Notes under the pieces: model-generated
Database searches by the model: none
The model's input: the letters and a program-made list of their open reading frames with translations, nothing else
Told to the model about the DNA's origin: nothing
Translations under genes and position numbers: made by a program
Part shown: positions 63,029 through 64,000 of the stretch, piece by piece
How the letters are laid out: every line of letters begins with the position of its first letter
Numbering within the stretch: the stretch's first letter is position 1
NCBI RefSeq assembly: GCF_025751585.1
Contig: NZ_JAOWKX010000002.1
Coordinates: forward strand, 465,662-529,661
Source of the DNA: Fluctibacter corallii
GTDB lineage: Bacteria; Pseudomonadota; Gammaproteobacteria; Enterobacterales; Alteromonadaceae
Reading direction: 5' to 3'
DNA: 64,000 nucleotides

Positions 63029-63738
63029 ATTGATTCTTTTAAAAGGTCGTGAATGTAATGTGGTACAACAGCAGACGCAGGCCCGTAGTAACCCTCATCA
63101 AATTGTCCGCGTGTACCTGTCGGTTCAAGGTTTAGCTCAACAGTATGCACATTGTGAAACTTCGCTTCACTCACAAAGCCTGCTGCAGGATACACCGTTC
63201 CTGAGGTACCAATTGATATGAAAAGATCAGCGTTCGCGATGGCCTCAGATATCTCATCAAGATAAAGTGGCATCTCACCAAACCAAACGATATCGGGACG
63301 CAAACTACTCGGGCTGTTACAACACGAACAGCGCGTTGTGTTGTCAATCTCATTTGTCCAGACTTCAGACTTTCCCGAGCGAGTGCAACGAGCACTGAGC
63401 AACTCTCCGTGCATGTGTAATACCTGTTTGCTTCCTGCTTGCTCATGCAGATTGTCTACATTTTGTGTGACAATCGTTACATTGCCTGCATGTTCAGCCT
63501 CAAGTTTTGCCAGTGCCAAGTGCGCAAGGTTTGGCTTGACATCTGACATTTGTAGCTGTGCGCGGCGCTGGTTATAAAACGTGTATACTAACCTTGGGTT
63601 TCTAATAAAGGCCTCTGGTGTCGCGACGTCTTCAACACGGTGGTTTTCCCACAGTCCGTCATTATCCCTAAACGTTTTAAGACCCGACTCCGCAGAGATA
63701 CCCGCCCCCGTTAAAATAACAATGTTTTCGTAATTCAT
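63025..63738 (-). CDS. cobB: NAD-dependent protein deacylase, CobB (Sir2)
   Basis: The 237-residue sirtuin has [32 protein letters not shown], the catalytic His in [13 protein letters not shown], a Cys zinc site (ARCTRSGK and RCSCCNSP), and VWFGEMP. The Y-x-x-R pattern in FYNQRRAQL is typical of class III enzymes that also remove succinyl groups. The ATG at 63738 gives MNYENIVIL; upstream residues in the longer frame lack support. Acts in the cytoplasm on acylated lysines. Confidence 0.92.
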   Translation of the reverse strand: MNYENIVILTGAGISAESGLKTFRDNDGLWENHRVEDVATPEAFIRNPRLVYTFYNQRRAQLQMSDVKPNLAHLALAKLEAEHAGNVTIVTQNVDNLHEQAGSKQVLHMHGELLSARCTRSGKSEVWTNEIDNTTRCSCCNSPSSLRPDIVWFGEMPLYLDEISEAIANADLFISIGTSGTVYPAAGFVSEAKFHNVHTVELNLEPTGTRGQFDEGYYGPASAVVPHYIHDLLKESI

Positions 63739-63855
63739 CTTTTTCACGGCGTGTTCACAGCACATTAAGCATGGAGCCAAAACTAATCAGAGAATTATAC
63801 GCTAAGTCGGCTTTTGCTCCACGTATTTTTGTTTGACAGTAAAAATAGGGGCACA

Positions 63856-64000
63856 TTATGTTTCGATAGGTAGCGAGTCATCGGCTCCCCACTGCGACCA
63901 AGACCCGTCATAAACGTGAATGCTACTAAACCCTGCCTCTTCAGCCGCCAACGCTAATATACAGGCCGTCACGCCCGAACCGCAGGTAAAGATAAGGCTG
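63856..64000 (-). CDS. sseA: 3-mercaptopyruvate sulfurtransferase SseA-like, 3' end
   Basis: Only the last ~47 codons are in the window; the gene continues beyond position 64000. Reading inward from the edge on the minus strand, the product begins [20 protein letters not shown] and ends [19 protein letters not shown] before TAA. CGSGVTA is the active-site loop of SseA-type mercaptopyruvate sulfurtransferases, with the catalytic Cys first; thiosulfate sulfurtransferases have a different loop. YDGSWSQWG is the conserved closing segment. Confidence 0.87.
   Translation of the reverse strand, partial: SLIFTCGSGVTACILALAAEEAGFSSIHVYDGSWSQWGADDSLPIET

Noticed and set aside
1..64000. CRISPR arrays, tRNA or rRNA genes and prophage genes
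   Set aside because: No spaced direct repeats, cloverleaf-like sequences or phage structural genes were seen on reading; small RNAs cannot be excluded.

Overview
The window looks like chromosome of a marine gammaproteobacterium of the Alteromonadales (Alteromonas-like). Indicators are the ccoNOQP-ccoHIS / fnr / uspE / ttcA block, an mlaA gene followed by an RND exporter, DUF2987, a Bax-like glucosaminidase, and a Zur regulon with a TonB zinc receptor. This assignment rests on gene content and order only; no 16S gene or alignment was available.

Layout. 1-1.2 kb: 3' end of a secreted FG-GAP/VCBS protein. 1.7-6.0 kb: a MarR regulator, then three translationally coupled genes (secreted two-domain nuclease, membrane protein, secreted ComEC-like metallo-beta-lactamase-fold protein). 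6.2-13.0 kb: a zinc-starvation locus (AztD-like lipoprotein, ZnuD-like receptor, Zur, MerC-domain protein, zinc-independent GTP cyclohydrolase FolE2, DUF3299 protein) with two tandem Zur boxes. 13.3-16.9 kb: a 1195-residue secreted protein with one CxxCH motif. 16.95-31.15 kb: a putative Tn3-family transposon with 33-bp inverted repeats (31/33 identical). It carries tnpA, a SprT-like protein, a CadR-type regulator with two matching promoters, two CDF exporters, DUF3703, a CzcI-like protein, czcCBA and a tyrosine recombinase. 31.2-32.5 kb: a second, related tyrosine recombinase just outside the repeat. Each recombinase gene is preceded by a perfect palindrome with a 6-bp centre.

32.6-35.7 kb: an unusual minus-strand group: an E1-like (ThiF) adenylyltransferase, one or two tiny peptides, and a papain-like protease fused to an alpha/beta hydrolase. 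35.8-38.5 kb: catalase and an Old Yellow Enzyme. 38.7-42.0 kb: MlaA and an RND exporter. 42.2-45.4 kb: an unknown protein, a PEP-CTERM-like protein, and an ECF42-type sigma factor with its DGPF/YCII partner. 45.8-48.5 kb: a CPA2 antiporter and a two-subunit bacterioferritin behind a Fur box. 49.1-58.1 kb: cbb3 oxidase and its assembly genes behind an FNR box, Fnr itself, and UspE. 58.2-64.0 kb: TtcA, a patatin-like phospholipase, DUF2987, a Bax-like protein, a membrane protein, a LysE exporter, a CobB sirtuin and the 3' end of an SseA-type sulfurtransferase.

How the parts work together. Metal homeostasis dominates: chromosomal zinc acquisition under Zur lies beside a mobile zinc/cadmium efflux island under CadR, and iron storage under Fur lies further right. 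Redox control (FNR, catalase, OYE, cbb3) forms the second theme. The least understood parts are the nuclease / membrane / MBL operon, the ThiF-peptide-protease group and the paired recombinase-palindrome modules.
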